Source: Porticoccus sp. (GTDB lineage Bacteria; Pseudomonadota; Gammaproteobacteria; Pseudomonadales; Porticoccaceae). From it: a stretch of 64,000 nt of DNA. The translations under genes were made by a program, and so were the position numbers. The stretch is from contig NVUM01000004.1 of assembly GCA_002733125.1 (NCBI GenBank), forward strand, positions 77,357-141,356, given 5' to 3'. Below, piece by piece: positions 26,363-34,898 of the stretch. How positions within the stretch are numbered: the stretch's first letter is position 1; each line of letters opens with the position of its first letter. Under the pieces are notes generated by a model, which saw nothing but the letters and a program-made list of their open reading frames with translations, made no database searches and was not told the DNA's origin.

Positions 26363-28072
26363 TCAGGGGATGTAACGCTCCCGCTTGGCGGGTTTGAGGC
26401 GAGCCAGATCGACGACAATAAGTCCATCCACACAGTTGGCAAAGGCTGGATCGATATTGAAACCGGCAAACTGGACGCCGCCCAGCTCACAGACCTCGGT
26501 GTACTGTTTGAACAGGGTGGGAACACTGAGATTCATATGGGCCAGTTCGCTCTTCAGCTGGGTGAATTCTTCCCGCTGATCCACACCGGGGAATTTCTCG
26601 GCCAGTTCTGTCAGGCGATCCTGGTTGATGCGATAGGGCAGCATCGGTTCGGCCAGGTGTTGCAGGCTGGGATAGTGGCGGCTGTAGAAATACACCAACA
26701 TTTCCATGGCCCATTCGGGATAGCTGTTACTCAGCGTCACCGGTCCAAACAGATAGCGGTAATGGGGGTTTTTACTCAGAAAAGCACCGATTCCGTACCA
26801 CAGGTAATCCAGACTGCGACGGCCCCAGTATTTGGGTTGCACAAAGCTGCGCCCCAGTTCCAGCCCCTGTAACAGGTAGGGTTTCATGCCAGGGGCATAA
26901 TCAAACAGCTCTGCGGAGTAGAGGTATCCCCGCCCCATATTGTCCAGGCAAACCGAAGCATCACAGAACCGGTAGGCCCCGGCGATTTCCAGTTCTTCCT
27001 CATCCCAGAGCAGCAGATGAAAATAGTGGTGATCGTACCCGTCGATGTCGCGGCGGCTGCCGGTGCCTTCCCCCACCGCCCGGAAGGCAATTTCCCGCAA
27101 CCGGCCCACTTCCCGCATGATCAATGAATCGGGCTGGTAGCGGTAAAGGTAGATCTGTTTGCCATCCCCGGTACTGCCAAGCCATTCGCACTGTTTGACC
27201 GCCTCCCGCAGCAGTGCCCGGTTTTCCGGGTGGGCAATGGCGCTGACCGTATTGAAAATTCCTTTTTTGTCCTGGCCGATGCGGTACAGGTGGCGCTTGA
27301 ACAGTTTACTTTTTTCCCGCAATGGCACATTGATGCGCTGGTAGCAGTCATAGCTGACCGGTTCGCCGATGCGAACGTCCACGCAGTTTCTGGCCTGTTT
27401 GAACATCTCTCTCACCAGCAGCAGGGTAGAAAGCGGTTTGGCGACCAGTGACACACTGTAGAACAGCGCCGAATTGCGGCCGTCCACGAATACCGGCAGA
27501 ACCGGCGCCTTGCTGTTGATGGCCATGCGCAGGAAACCGTTGCGCCAGTCGCCATCGCGGATGCCCTGGGGGCCGAAGCGGGATACCTCCCCGGCGGGGA
27601 AGATAATGATCGCCCCCTCCTTGTCCAGGTGTTCGCGAATAGCGGTCAGGTTCTGGCGCGTGGTATTGCCACCCATATTGTCCACGGGCAGTAGCAGATT
27701 GTGCAGCGGCTTGATGGTAAACAGCAGTTCGTTGGCCACAACCTTGACATCCGGGCGGGTTTCTCTCACCAGTTTCAGTAGTGCCAGGCCATCCAGTGAG
27801 CCAATGGGGTGGTTGGCTATGATGACGACCCGACCGTGGGTGGGAATGCGGTGCCGTTCGTGGTCGCGCACGGTGTAGCGGAAATCGAAGTAATCCAGTA
27901 CCTGTTCGACAAAGTCGAAGCCGTGAAGATGGGGATAATCCTGCTCGAACTGCTGGAAACTCTGTTCCCGGAACAGCATCCTCAGCACCCGGATAACGGG
28001 GCGCACCAGTTTGGGGTGGCGCTGGTAAAAGCCGGGGTAGCGGTCCTGGATGAAGAGTTCGATGTTGAGCAT
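26363..28072 (-). CDS. Bifunctional acyltransferase resembling ornithine-lipid synthase OlsF
   Basis: A 569-residue two-domain protein. Residues about 60-240 are a PlsC-like O-acyltransferase with VIIANHPIGSLDGLALLKL (His/Asp catalytic motif in the NHPxGxxDG variant), IIFPAGEVSRFGPQGI and VPV/FVDGRNS segments. Residues about 300-510 are an OlsB-like GNAT with EIAGAYRFCDA, ELGRSFVQPKYWGRRSLDYLW and LFGPVTLSN. This arrangement matches OlsF-type enzymes that make phosphorus-free ornithine lipids, with the GNAT domain forming lyso-ornithine lipid and the PlsC domain adding the second acyl chain. Substrate is inferred from architecture. An AGGAG site supports the ATG. Confidence 0.75.
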   Translation of the reverse strand: MLNIELFIQDRYPGFYQRHPKLVRPVIRVLRMLFREQSFQQFEQDYPHLHGFDFVEQVLDYFDFRYTVRDHERHRIPTHGRVVIIANHPIGSLDGLALLKLVRETRPDVKVVANELLFTIKPLHNLLLPVDNMGGNTTRQNLTAIREHLDKEGAIIIFPAGEVSRFGPQGIRDGDWRNGFLRMAINSKAPVLPVFVDGRNSALFYSVSLVAKPLSTLLLVREMFKQARNCVDVRIGEPVSYDCYQRINVPLREKSKLFKRHLYRIGQDKKGIFNTVSAIAHPENRALLREAVKQCEWLGSTGDGKQIYLYRYQPDSLIMREVGRLREIAFRAVGEGTGSRRDIDGYDHHYFHLLLWDEEELEIAGAYRFCDASVCLDNMGRGYLYSAELFDYAPGMKPYLLQGLELGRSFVQPKYWGRRSLDYLWYGIGAFLSKNPHYRYLFGPVTLSNSYPEWAMEMLVYFYSRHYPSLQHLAEPMLPYRINQDRLTELAEKFPGVDQREEFTQLKSELAHMNLSVPTLFKQYTEVCELGGVQFAGFNIDPAFANCVDGLIVVDLARLKPAKRERYIP

Positions 28073-28165
28073 GCGCTGGTTTCTCCTTTTCGAACCAGCT
28101 TAGTGCGTCAATATGACAGATTATGGATAGACAGGTGACAGACCTGTGACAGCGCTTGTCGAGGG

Positions 28166-28966
28166 TCAGGCCGCCGCTTCGGTGACCTCTTCTTCGTGAA
28201 ATATGGCGCAACCCTTGCCCGCTTTTTTTGCCAGGTACATGGCGCTGTCGGCGTCATTGATGAGGTGTTCTGTCTGTGAGGTCGCTGCGGCCGTGTCCAG
28301 AAATCGTATCCCGATACTGGTGGAGACCTTGAGTTCCTTGCGGTCAAAGGATAAGGGCGTACTGATGGTGCTAATCAGCCGCTTTGCAATCAGCTCCACT
28401 TTTTTCTGGGCGGCGCTGGGCTCCTGGCCCAGGTCGCTGAGAATAACGATGAACTCATCCCCTCCCAGCCGCCCCACAATATCTTCAGTGCGGGTCATCG
28501 ACTTGAGCCGTTTGGCAATCTCTACCAGTATTGCATCGCCAGCTTCATGGCCGAATTTGTCATTGACCGGTTTGAAGCCGTCCAGATCCAGCACCAGCAG
28601 GGCGCCAAAAACATTATGCCGCAAACAGCCGGCAAGGGTTTTCTCCAGGTGCTGGTAAATAAGTCTGCGGTTGGCCAGCTGGGTGAGGGGGTCGAGACAG
28701 GCCATATACTCTATCTGGTGTAAGGTGTCGTTATGTGCCTTGACAAAAGGTTTGACCACCCAGAAGTAGATAATGGGAGTGGATAAAACCACCAGCGAAA
28801 AGGCATTCAGGGTGGCCTCCTGAAAGGCGGAGATTGCCGGGGGAAAGGTGTGCAGGAGGGCCATTACCAGAAACTCGGCACCTGAGACGATGCCGATAAT
28901 TCGAACAGTGACCTGCGCTTTACTGGGCAGGTCAATGGTTTTCCCCTGTCGGATCATTGTTTTCAT
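28166..28966 (-). CDS. Membrane-bound diguanylate cyclase (GGDEF)
   Basis: 266 residues with two hydrophobic helices in the first 90 residues and a C-terminal GGDEF domain. The active site RLGGDEFIVIL is intact, and an inhibitory I-site RTED lies five residues before it, so it should make c-di-GMP with product inhibition. The substrate-binding segment is DLDGFKPVNDKFGHEAGD. No recognisable ligand-binding domain is present, so its input is unknown. It lies between the acyltransferase and P-type ATPase genes without obvious coupling. Confidence 0.9.
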   Translation of the reverse strand: MKTMIRQGKTIDLPSKAQVTVRIIGIVSGAEFLVMALLHTFPPAISAFQEATLNAFSLVVLSTPIIYFWVVKPFVKAHNDTLHQIEYMACLDPLTQLANRRLIYQHLEKTLAGCLRHNVFGALLVLDLDGFKPVNDKFGHEAGDAILVEIAKRLKSMTRTEDIVGRLGGDEFIVILSDLGQEPSAAQKKVELIAKRLISTISTPLSFDRKELKVSTSIGIRFLDTAAATSQTEHLINDADSAMYLAKKAGKGCAIFHEEEVTEAAA

Positions 28967-29063
28967 TTCTGGTTATTGTTCACGTAGACCAACTTAGCAC
29001 ACTTGATCCGTCAATTCATGGATAGTCCTTTTATGGGTAATCCGTGTCGCCTTTTTGTCTAAG

Positions 29064-31760
29064 TCACCTGAATCCTGTCTTCGACAGCTTCAGCCGAAGT
29101 TGTTTTTCAATTTCCAGAATGACAAATACAACGATACCAATGGCGACAATCAGTACGCCGTCTGTCACAGATACCGGCTCGGTATTGAAAATCGATTGCA
29201 GGGCTGAGACGTAAGTGATCGAAAACTGAGCCAGCGTAACCAAAAAAACCGCGATCCATATTACCCTTGTACCGCGCACAGCCCGCCAGGTCAATGATGT
29301 GCCATAGATGTTGCGAATGAAGAAGAGGCTGAATATCTCCATGACAACCAATGTGTTCATTGCCATGGTCTGGGCCATGGTGACGTTATAGCCACGCTCA
29401 ATTGCATAAGTGTAAATACCAAATACACCACATACAAACAGGCTGCAAAGCAGCAGAATCTGCCATACCCAGACGCCCCCCAGTAGCGGTGCGCCCTGGG
29501 GGCGAGGGGGACGATGCATGGTGTTTTCTTCTGTCGGTTCAAAAGCCAGGGCGATACCCAACGTGACAGCCGTGATCAGATTTACCCAGAGAATCTGAAT
29601 GGCTGTGATGGGTAACGCCATTCCCAATAACAGTGCTATCACAATAGGCATCGCCTCGCCGACGTTGGTGGGCAGAGTCCAGCTGATGACCTTTTTGATG
29701 TTGTCGTAGACGGTCCTGCCTTCCCGGACAGCGGCCACGATGGAAGCGAAATCGTCATCTGCCAGCACCAGCTCGGCAGCCTCTTTTGCAGCTTCACTGC
29801 CTTTTTGTCCCATGGCAATGCCGACATTGGCCCGTTTCAGAGCAGGGGCATCATTGACCCCGTCACCGGTCATGGCAACAACCTTGCCCTGTGCCTGCAG
29901 CGCCATCACCAGTCGCAATTTGTGCTCCGGGCTGGTGCGGGCAAAAATATCGGTATCGACCACAGCAGACGCCAGATCAGCATCGGTCATTTGATCTAGA
30001 TCCACGCCAGTCAATACTTTGTCCGGATTTTCCAGCCCGATCTGTCGGGCGATGGCGGCGGCAGTGCCCGCGTGATCGCCGGTGATCATCTTCACCTGAA
30101 TACCGGCCTGATGACACTCGGCCACTGCGGTAATGGCTCCTGCGCGGGGCGGGTCCATCAGACCCACCAGACCCAGCAGGGTCAGCCCGTCCGTCACATC
30201 CGTCATGTCCAGTGAGAGGTGCTGTGGTTGGACTTCCTTGGTGGCAAGGGCCAGCACACGTAGGCCCCTCGCGGCCAGATCTGTGCTGCTTTGATGCCAT
30301 CGATTCTGGTCAATTGGCACGGCATCCCCCGACTGCGTGGACTCATGACTGCACATAGCCAGTATTTGCTCGGGAGCACCTTTGACAAAAATAGCCGCCT
30401 TCCCTTCATGGTTGTGGTTGAGGGTCGCCATAAAGCGATGCTTGGCGTCAAACGGAATAGTATCTGTCCTTGCCCAAAGACCCTGCTCAGCATGTCTGTC
30501 AATTCCAGTTCTTCCTGAAAAGGCCAGTAATGCCGCCTCCATGGGGTCTCCCTCTATATCCCAGTTTTTCTCCTTCTCATGCAGGGCGCTGTCATTGCAA
30601 AGTGCGGCTGTCCTTCCCATTGATGTCAGTACCGGATGATCTTCCTGGTTGATGGCGGTCTCATCAATATGCACCGATCCAGAGGGCGCATAACCTTCAC
30701 CGTCCACTGTCAGCAATCGGTGCTGGATAACTACGGTGGTGATATTCATCTCGTTGCGAGTCAACGTGCCGGTTTTATCAGTACAGATAACCGATACGGA
30801 GCCTATCGTTTCTATTGCTGGCAGGCGACGCACAATGGCATTTCTCCTGGCCATGGTTTGAACACCGATAGCCAGGGTGATTGTCAGTACTGCCGGTAGG
30901 CCTTCCGGGATGGCGGCTACAGTCAGGCCAACGACTGCCATGAAGAGTGCGTCAAAGGCCTGTTGCTGAATGAAGATGCCGAAGGCCAGTATAAGACTGG
31001 CAACGGTAAGTATCATTGCGGTAAGCCACTTTGAGAAAATCGCCATCTGGGCCACGAGTGGAGTCGTCAGTGTTTCCACCGTAGAGAGCAGGCCGCTGAT
31101 AAGACCTATCTCAGTGGCGCCGGCGATGGCTGTAACTACCCCTGTGCCCTGACCACTGGTAACCAATGTTCCACCGAATGCCATGCAACTGCGGTCACCC
31201 AGAGGCACCTCCTGCTGAATGGCTGCAGTCTGTTTCTCCACAGGTAGCGATTCGCCGGTAAGAATGGCCTCCTGGATTTGCAAACCATGGGCCTTGATAA
31301 GTCGTAAGTCCGCTGGCACCTTGTCGCCGGGCTCCAATAATACGATATCTCCAGGCACCAGCTGCTCGGCAGGAATAGTGTGTCGCCCGCCATCCCGCAA
31401 CACCGAGGCATTCGGGGACAACATCCGATTGATGGCATCCATGGCTTTCTCGGCCTTTCCCTCCTGAATAAAACCAATCAGGGCATTGACGATTACGACC
31501 GCCAGGATGACAGCCGTGTCGATCAGGTGACCCAGTAATAACGTAATCACTGCTGAGCCGAGCAGCACATAAATCAACACATTGTGAAAATGCACAAGAA
31601 ATCGCATGATCGGCCCGCGCCGTTCGGCTTTCGGCAGACTGTTGGGGCCAAAGCGGGCTGCCCTGATTTCGGCTTCACTGGTGCTTAAACCCTGGGGAGC
31701 GGAATCCAGTTCAGATAATGTGTTTTCGTAGGTGCGTAGGTACCAGGTTTCGGTTTCCAT
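29064..31760 (-). CDS. P-type (type II-like) cation-transporting ATPase with altered M6 site
   Basis: An 898-residue inner-membrane ion pump. It has the phosphorylation motif ICDKTGTLTRNEM (Asp phosphorylated), actuator motif LTGESLPVEK, nucleotide-binding KGAPEQIL and hinge MTGDGVNDAPALKRANVGIAMG. M4 carries PEGLP and M5 carries TNVGEAMP, retaining the Glu and Asn/Glu ligands of calcium pumps. In M6 the calcium-pump NxxTD reads NLITAV, so the key Asp is Ala. This argues against a standard two-site calcium pump; the cation could be Ca, Na or another. N-terminal and C-terminal domains have normal lengths. It has its own upstream promoter. Confidence 0.85.
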   Translation of the reverse strand: METETWYLRTYENTLSELDSAPQGLSTSEAEIRAARFGPNSLPKAERRGPIMRFLVHFHNVLIYVLLGSAVITLLLGHLIDTAVILAVVIVNALIGFIQEGKAEKAMDAINRMLSPNASVLRDGGRHTIPAEQLVPGDIVLLEPGDKVPADLRLIKAHGLQIQEAILTGESLPVEKQTAAIQQEVPLGDRSCMAFGGTLVTSGQGTGVVTAIAGATEIGLISGLLSTVETLTTPLVAQMAIFSKWLTAMILTVASLILAFGIFIQQQAFDALFMAVVGLTVAAIPEGLPAVLTITLAIGVQTMARRNAIVRRLPAIETIGSVSVICTDKTGTLTRNEMNITTVVIQHRLLTVDGEGYAPSGSVHIDETAINQEDHPVLTSMGRTAALCNDSALHEKEKNWDIEGDPMEAALLAFSGRTGIDRHAEQGLWARTDTIPFDAKHRFMATLNHNHEGKAAIFVKGAPEQILAMCSHESTQSGDAVPIDQNRWHQSSTDLAARGLRVLALATKEVQPQHLSLDMTDVTDGLTLLGLVGLMDPPRAGAITAVAECHQAGIQVKMITGDHAGTAAAIARQIGLENPDKVLTGVDLDQMTDADLASAVVDTDIFARTSPEHKLRLVMALQAQGKVVAMTGDGVNDAPALKRANVGIAMGQKGSEAAKEAAELVLADDDFASIVAAVREGRTVYDNIKKVISWTLPTNVGEAMPIVIALLLGMALPITAIQILWVNLITAVTLGIALAFEPTEENTMHRPPRPQGAPLLGGVWVWQILLLCSLFVCGVFGIYTYAIERGYNVTMAQTMAMNTLVVMEIFSLFFIRNIYGTSLTWRAVRGTRVIWIAVFLVTLAQFSITYVSALQSIFNTEPVSVTDGVLIVAIGIVVFVILEIEKQLRLKLSKTGFR

Positions 31761-31791
31761 AATTATCAGGGTTCACTGAGTCTCCCGTTTT

Positions 31792-31809
31792 GGGGCGAGT
31801 TATCGCCCC
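31792..31809 (-). other. Hairpin in the leader of the P-type ATPase
   Basis: Perfect 7-bp stem GGGGCGA/TCGCCCC with a four-base loop, between the promoter and the ATPase start codon. It may stabilise the mRNA or act as an operator; no riboswitch consensus surrounds it. Confidence 0.4.
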
Positions 31810-31861
31810 GATTCTGGAGATTTAATTTGGGTGGTGTGAGCAAAGCACGGTACGGTGTATC

Positions 31862-31890
31862 AGAATAAAAAATCGTCAGCCTGTCATCAA
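31862..31890 (-). promoter_or_regulatory. Promoter of the P-type ATPase gene
   Basis: Minus-strand TTGATG and TATTCT separated by exactly 17 bases, roughly 100 bases upstream of the start codon. Confidence 0.5.
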
Positions 31891-31962
31891 TAAATCAACT
31901 GTCTCCAGTAAGATGGCGATCATGTACCCTGATCAGCAGTATACCTTGGAGAAATGATAACA

Positions 31963-33228
31963 ATGGCCGTTATTTGCAAAACAGTTGAAGAGGCATTGGC
32001 ACCGATAAAATCCGGCGACAGGGTCTGGTGTCACTCCATGGCGGCAACGCCCTACAGGCTCCTGGAAGCGCTGGCCGTACATGTTTTGAGCCTTGAAAAC
32101 GTCACACTGCTTCAGCTTCACCTGGAGCATGCGGAAGCGGTCTGCCAGCCCCAACTTGAAGGGCATTTGCGCAATCGCTGTTATTTCGTCAGCCATAGTA
32201 CCCGGGAACTGGTGAATACCGGCAAGGCGGATTACGTGCCCATCTTCCTCTCCGAAATCCCCAAACTGTTGCGCAGCGGTCGCCAGCCCATTGATGTCGC
32301 CCTGATTCAGGTGTCGCCCCCGGACCGTCACGGCAATTGCTCGCTCGGTGTCTCCGTAGAGGCCACTCTGGCAGCCTGTAACGTGGCAAAAACCGTGATT
32401 GCCCAGATTAACCCGCAGATGCCCCGCACTCACGGTGATGCAGCCATTTCATTGAAATCCATTGACTTCGTTGTGGAGATCGACAGCGAGATCCCCGCCT
32501 CTTCCCCTTCTGTGCCAAAGGACGAACACCTGCAGATTGGTGGCCATGTGGCAGAGTTGATTCGCGATGGTGACTGCCTGCAAATGGGCATTGGCGCCAT
32601 ACCGGATGCGGTGCTGGCGCATCTCGGTAACCATCGACATCTGGGTATCCATACTGAAATGTTTTCCAGCGGTGTGCTGCCGCTGGTGGCATCGGGTGTC
32701 ATAGACAACAGCAATAAGGTGATTCAGCCGGGTAAAATTGTCACCAGCTTTGTACTGGGTTCCGATGCCCTCTACGATTTTGTTGCTGATAACACCGAGG
32801 TGCTTTTTCTCGATGTGGAATATGTCAACAACCCGGCAGTCATTCGAAAAAATGCTCAGGTGGTATCGATCAACAGTGCGATTCAGATCGATTTGTCCGG
32901 TCAGGTCTGTGCGGATTCCATTGGCGGAAAGGTTTATTCGGGTTTTGGCGGGCAGGTGGATTTTGTCACTGGTTCCCAGCTTTCAGAGGGCGGTCGCTCT
33001 ATCATTGCGATGCCATCCACGGCTCTCTCTGGCAGTCAATCGCGCATCGTCAGCCACCTCTCGGGCGGCGCCGGTGTGGTGACGTCGCGTGCCCAGGTGG
33101 ATTTTATTGTGACCGAGTATGGTGTTGCACACCTGCATGGTCGCAGTCTTCGCGAGCGGGCAGAGCGATTGATTGCCATTGCACATCCGGATTTCCGGGA
33201 GGACCTGGCAAAATCTGTCAATTTCTAG
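31963..33228 (+). CDS. Acetyl-CoA hydrolase/4-hydroxybutyrate CoA-transferase family protein
   Basis: A 421-residue cytoplasmic CoA-transferase. The conserved catalytic Glu lies in IHTEMFSSGVLPLV, and the glycine-rich CoA loop in SGFGGQVDFVTGSQLSEGG; TEYGVAHLHGRSLRERAERLI is the C-terminal family signature. Members move CoA between acyl-CoA and carboxylates such as acetate, butyrate or 4-hydroxybutyrate, or hydrolyse acetyl-CoA. The ORF track begins at 31954, but the GGAG site is correctly spaced only for the ATG at 31963. It is monocistronic, its end overlapping the convergent DUF3047 gene. Specificity is not readable. Confidence 0.85.
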   Translation: MAVICKTVEEALAPIKSGDRVWCHSMAATPYRLLEALAVHVLSLENVTLLQLHLEHAEAVCQPQLEGHLRNRCYFVSHSTRELVNTGKADYVPIFLSEIPKLLRSGRQPIDVALIQVSPPDRHGNCSLGVSVEATLAACNVAKTVIAQINPQMPRTHGDAAISLKSIDFVVEIDSEIPASSPSVPKDEHLQIGGHVAELIRDGDCLQMGIGAIPDAVLAHLGNHRHLGIHTEMFSSGVLPLVASGVIDNSNKVIQPGKIVTSFVLGSDALYDFVADNTEVLFLDVEYVNNPAVIRKNAQVVSINSAIQIDLSGQVCADSIGGKVYSGFGGQVDFVTGSQLSEGGRSIIAMPSTALSGSQSRIVSHLSGGAGVVTSRAQVDFIVTEYGVAHLHGRSLRERAERLIAIAHPDFREDLAKSVNF

Positions 33229-33893
33229 TCACCGGTTTCGGGTGCAGCAGAAAACCAGATATCGCCATACCAGGCCCGTGCACTGAGACCGGTGTTGTCG
33301 GTATCGGTCATCAGGGCGACGGCCGCGATCTCCCCGGGTTCTTCATCGAACAGACGTCGATAATCGGCCAGTACATCCCGTTGTTCCTGTACCCATTGAT
33401 CCTGCAACCCGCCACTACCCCGGACGGCGATCATTCGGGCATTTGAGGTAAAGGCATTGGGCCACTCACTGCCTGCGGGCTGATTGCTCGACCAGACATA
33501 ATTGATCGCACGGGTGCGCCAGAACCTCAGTCCACCGGAAAATACCACATAGAGCCGCGCCGGATAATCATCGCCGGCCTTGTGGCGCTCATTGTTGCCA
33601 GTCAGCAGGTCGTTGACTTTCCAGGACCAGTTCAGCAGTGGCGTCTGTTTCAGGTCAATGACTATTTCCCGGTAAAGGCCCGAGGCGCTGGCGCGACTAT
33701 CAGCCCGCAGCACCTGTCGACCGTCATTGGGAACCAGCGCATAATCGGTTTTTCCGGCAAACACTTTGGTGTTCCACTGATCGAGCTGACCTTCGGAAAA
33801 GTTGCCGACATCGATTCGGTCAACCTCGGCGAGTGCTATCCCGGAACAGGGCAACAGTGCAGTGATGAGCAAGATTTTCAGCCATACCGCCAT
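33225..33893 (-). CDS. Exported DUF3047 family protein
   Basis: About 222 residues with a clear signal peptide (LKILLITALLPCSGIALA) and a DUF3047 domain: LNWSWKVNDLLTGNNERHKAGDDYPARL, INYVWSSNQPAG and DTDNTGLSARAWYGDIWF. The fold is probably a beta-sandwich; the function of the family is unknown. The internal ATG at 33893 is preferred because it starts directly at the signal peptide. The stop codon overlaps the end of the convergent CoA-transferase gene. Confidence 0.8.
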   Translation of the reverse strand: MAVWLKILLITALLPCSGIALAEVDRIDVGNFSEGQLDQWNTKVFAGKTDYALVPNDGRQVLRADSRASASGLYREIVIDLKQTPLLNWSWKVNDLLTGNNERHKAGDDYPARLYVVFSGGLRFWRTRAINYVWSSNQPAGSEWPNAFTSNARMIAVRGSGGLQDQWVQEQRDVLADYRRLFDEEPGEIAAVALMTDTDNTGLSARAWYGDIWFSAAPETGD

Positions 33894-34073
33894 TGCTCGA
33901 CAGGTTATTGGTGATGAAAGAGATGGGAGCATAGGAATATCCGAACAAGGAGGGTAGCCCGGTCAGCTGTCCAATAAGGTAACAGGTTAGTGTGGATTGC
34001 GGGGCTGGGCAACTCGTCAGGCGCATCGAAATCTGTAAGTGCTCGCTTCGTCAAAACAGGTAGCTTCGTATTT

Positions 34074-34418
34074 ATGCAGCAATTACCAGGTGAACTCACG
34101 ACCATGGAGCGCCGCAGGCTTAAATACCTTGGGTTGGCATTGCTGCTGGCATTGTCACTGGGGATTGCACTCGCCCTGTACCTTGCTTCCGCAGTGGGTG
34201 CCGTGATTGCACTGGTGGTCGGTTACCTTATCTGGAGGTTATTTATTCTGTTGATTGATCGGCAGCTGGCGTTGACCTGCAGTATTTGTCGGCGGCGGGG
34301 GTTGGCCGAAATACCGGGGTTGCCCTGCCGACTGCCGGAATACCAATGCAGTGTATGCGGGGCACGCTTCAAGCAGGGCCGTCCCATATCGGCGGTGCAA
34401 ACCGATAAAATCGACTGA
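34074..34418 (+). CDS. Small membrane protein with C-terminal zinc ribbon
   Basis: I do not recognise the family. A protein of 114 residues (104 if the ATG at 34104, which has AGGTGA upstream, is used) with two adjacent TM helices (LGLALLLALSLGIALALYLA and AVIALVVGYLIWRLFILLI) followed by a cytoplasmic zinc-ribbon-like tail with two CxxC pairs (CSICRRRG, CSVCGARF). The tail could bind zinc and a partner nucleic acid or protein, as in other short zinc-ribbon membrane proteins. It stands alone between divergent and convergent neighbours. Confidence 0.6.
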   Translation: MQQLPGELTTMERRRLKYLGLALLLALSLGIALALYLASAVGAVIALVVGYLIWRLFILLIDRQLALTCSICRRRGLAEIPGLPCRLPEYQCSVCGARFKQGRPISAVQTDKID

Positions 34419-34464
34419 ACAGCGGCTTGCCAAGCCAGTTTGCAGCGTGGCGGGGATGAAACAT

Positions 34465-34854
34465 CTAATGCCGGGTAGGGCTGATCAACTTGACGATCTG
34501 GCGGTCCGGTTCGCGAAACTCACCGGCTGCCTCCAGTGCTGACAGATAATCCTGCCAGTAACTCTGGTAGTTGATGGCAAGGTCGCGCAGATAGTCCCAG
34601 GTGAAAATACCGCTGTCGTGACCATCACTGAAGGTCACCTGCAGGGCATAGTTTCCCGAAGGGGCCACATGGGTGATACGGACACCATGTTTTCCCGACT
34701 GCAGTATTCCCTGTCCCTTGCCGTGTCCGCGGACTTCCGCGCTGGGGGAGTGGACCCGCAAATACTCTCCGGTCAGGGTAAACCGACTGCCATCGGCATA
34801 TTCCAGCAGCAGGCTGCCTTCCTCAAGATTCAGTTTGATCTTTTCTGGTGTCAT
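34465..34854 (-). CDS. DUF971 (GBBH-like N-terminal domain) protein
   Basis: About 129 residues forming a single DUF971 domain with LEYADGSRFTLTGEYLRVHSPSAE, VAPSGNYALQVTFSDGHDSGIF and TWDYLRDL. This domain is the N-terminal part of gamma-butyrobetaine hydroxylase and occurs alone in many proteobacteria beside hslU, as here. Some stand-alone members take part in iron-sulfur protein assembly; that role is not shown here. The ATG at 34854 is preferred. It follows hslU by about 45 bases. Confidence 0.85.
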   Translation of the reverse strand: MTPEKIKLNLEEGSLLLEYADGSRFTLTGEYLRVHSPSAEVRGHGKGQGILQSGKHGVRITHVAPSGNYALQVTFSDGHDSGIFTWDYLRDLAINYQSYWQDYLSALEAAGEFREPDRQIVKLISPTRH

Positions 34855-34898
34855 CGCGGCCACACTCCCGGTTTTATGCGGCGCCCGTTATTTGGCAT

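Noticed and set aside
31793-31960. yybP-ykoY-type manganese riboswitch before the P-type ATPase
   Set aside because: A hairpin is present but the conserved internal loops of that riboswitch could not be found.
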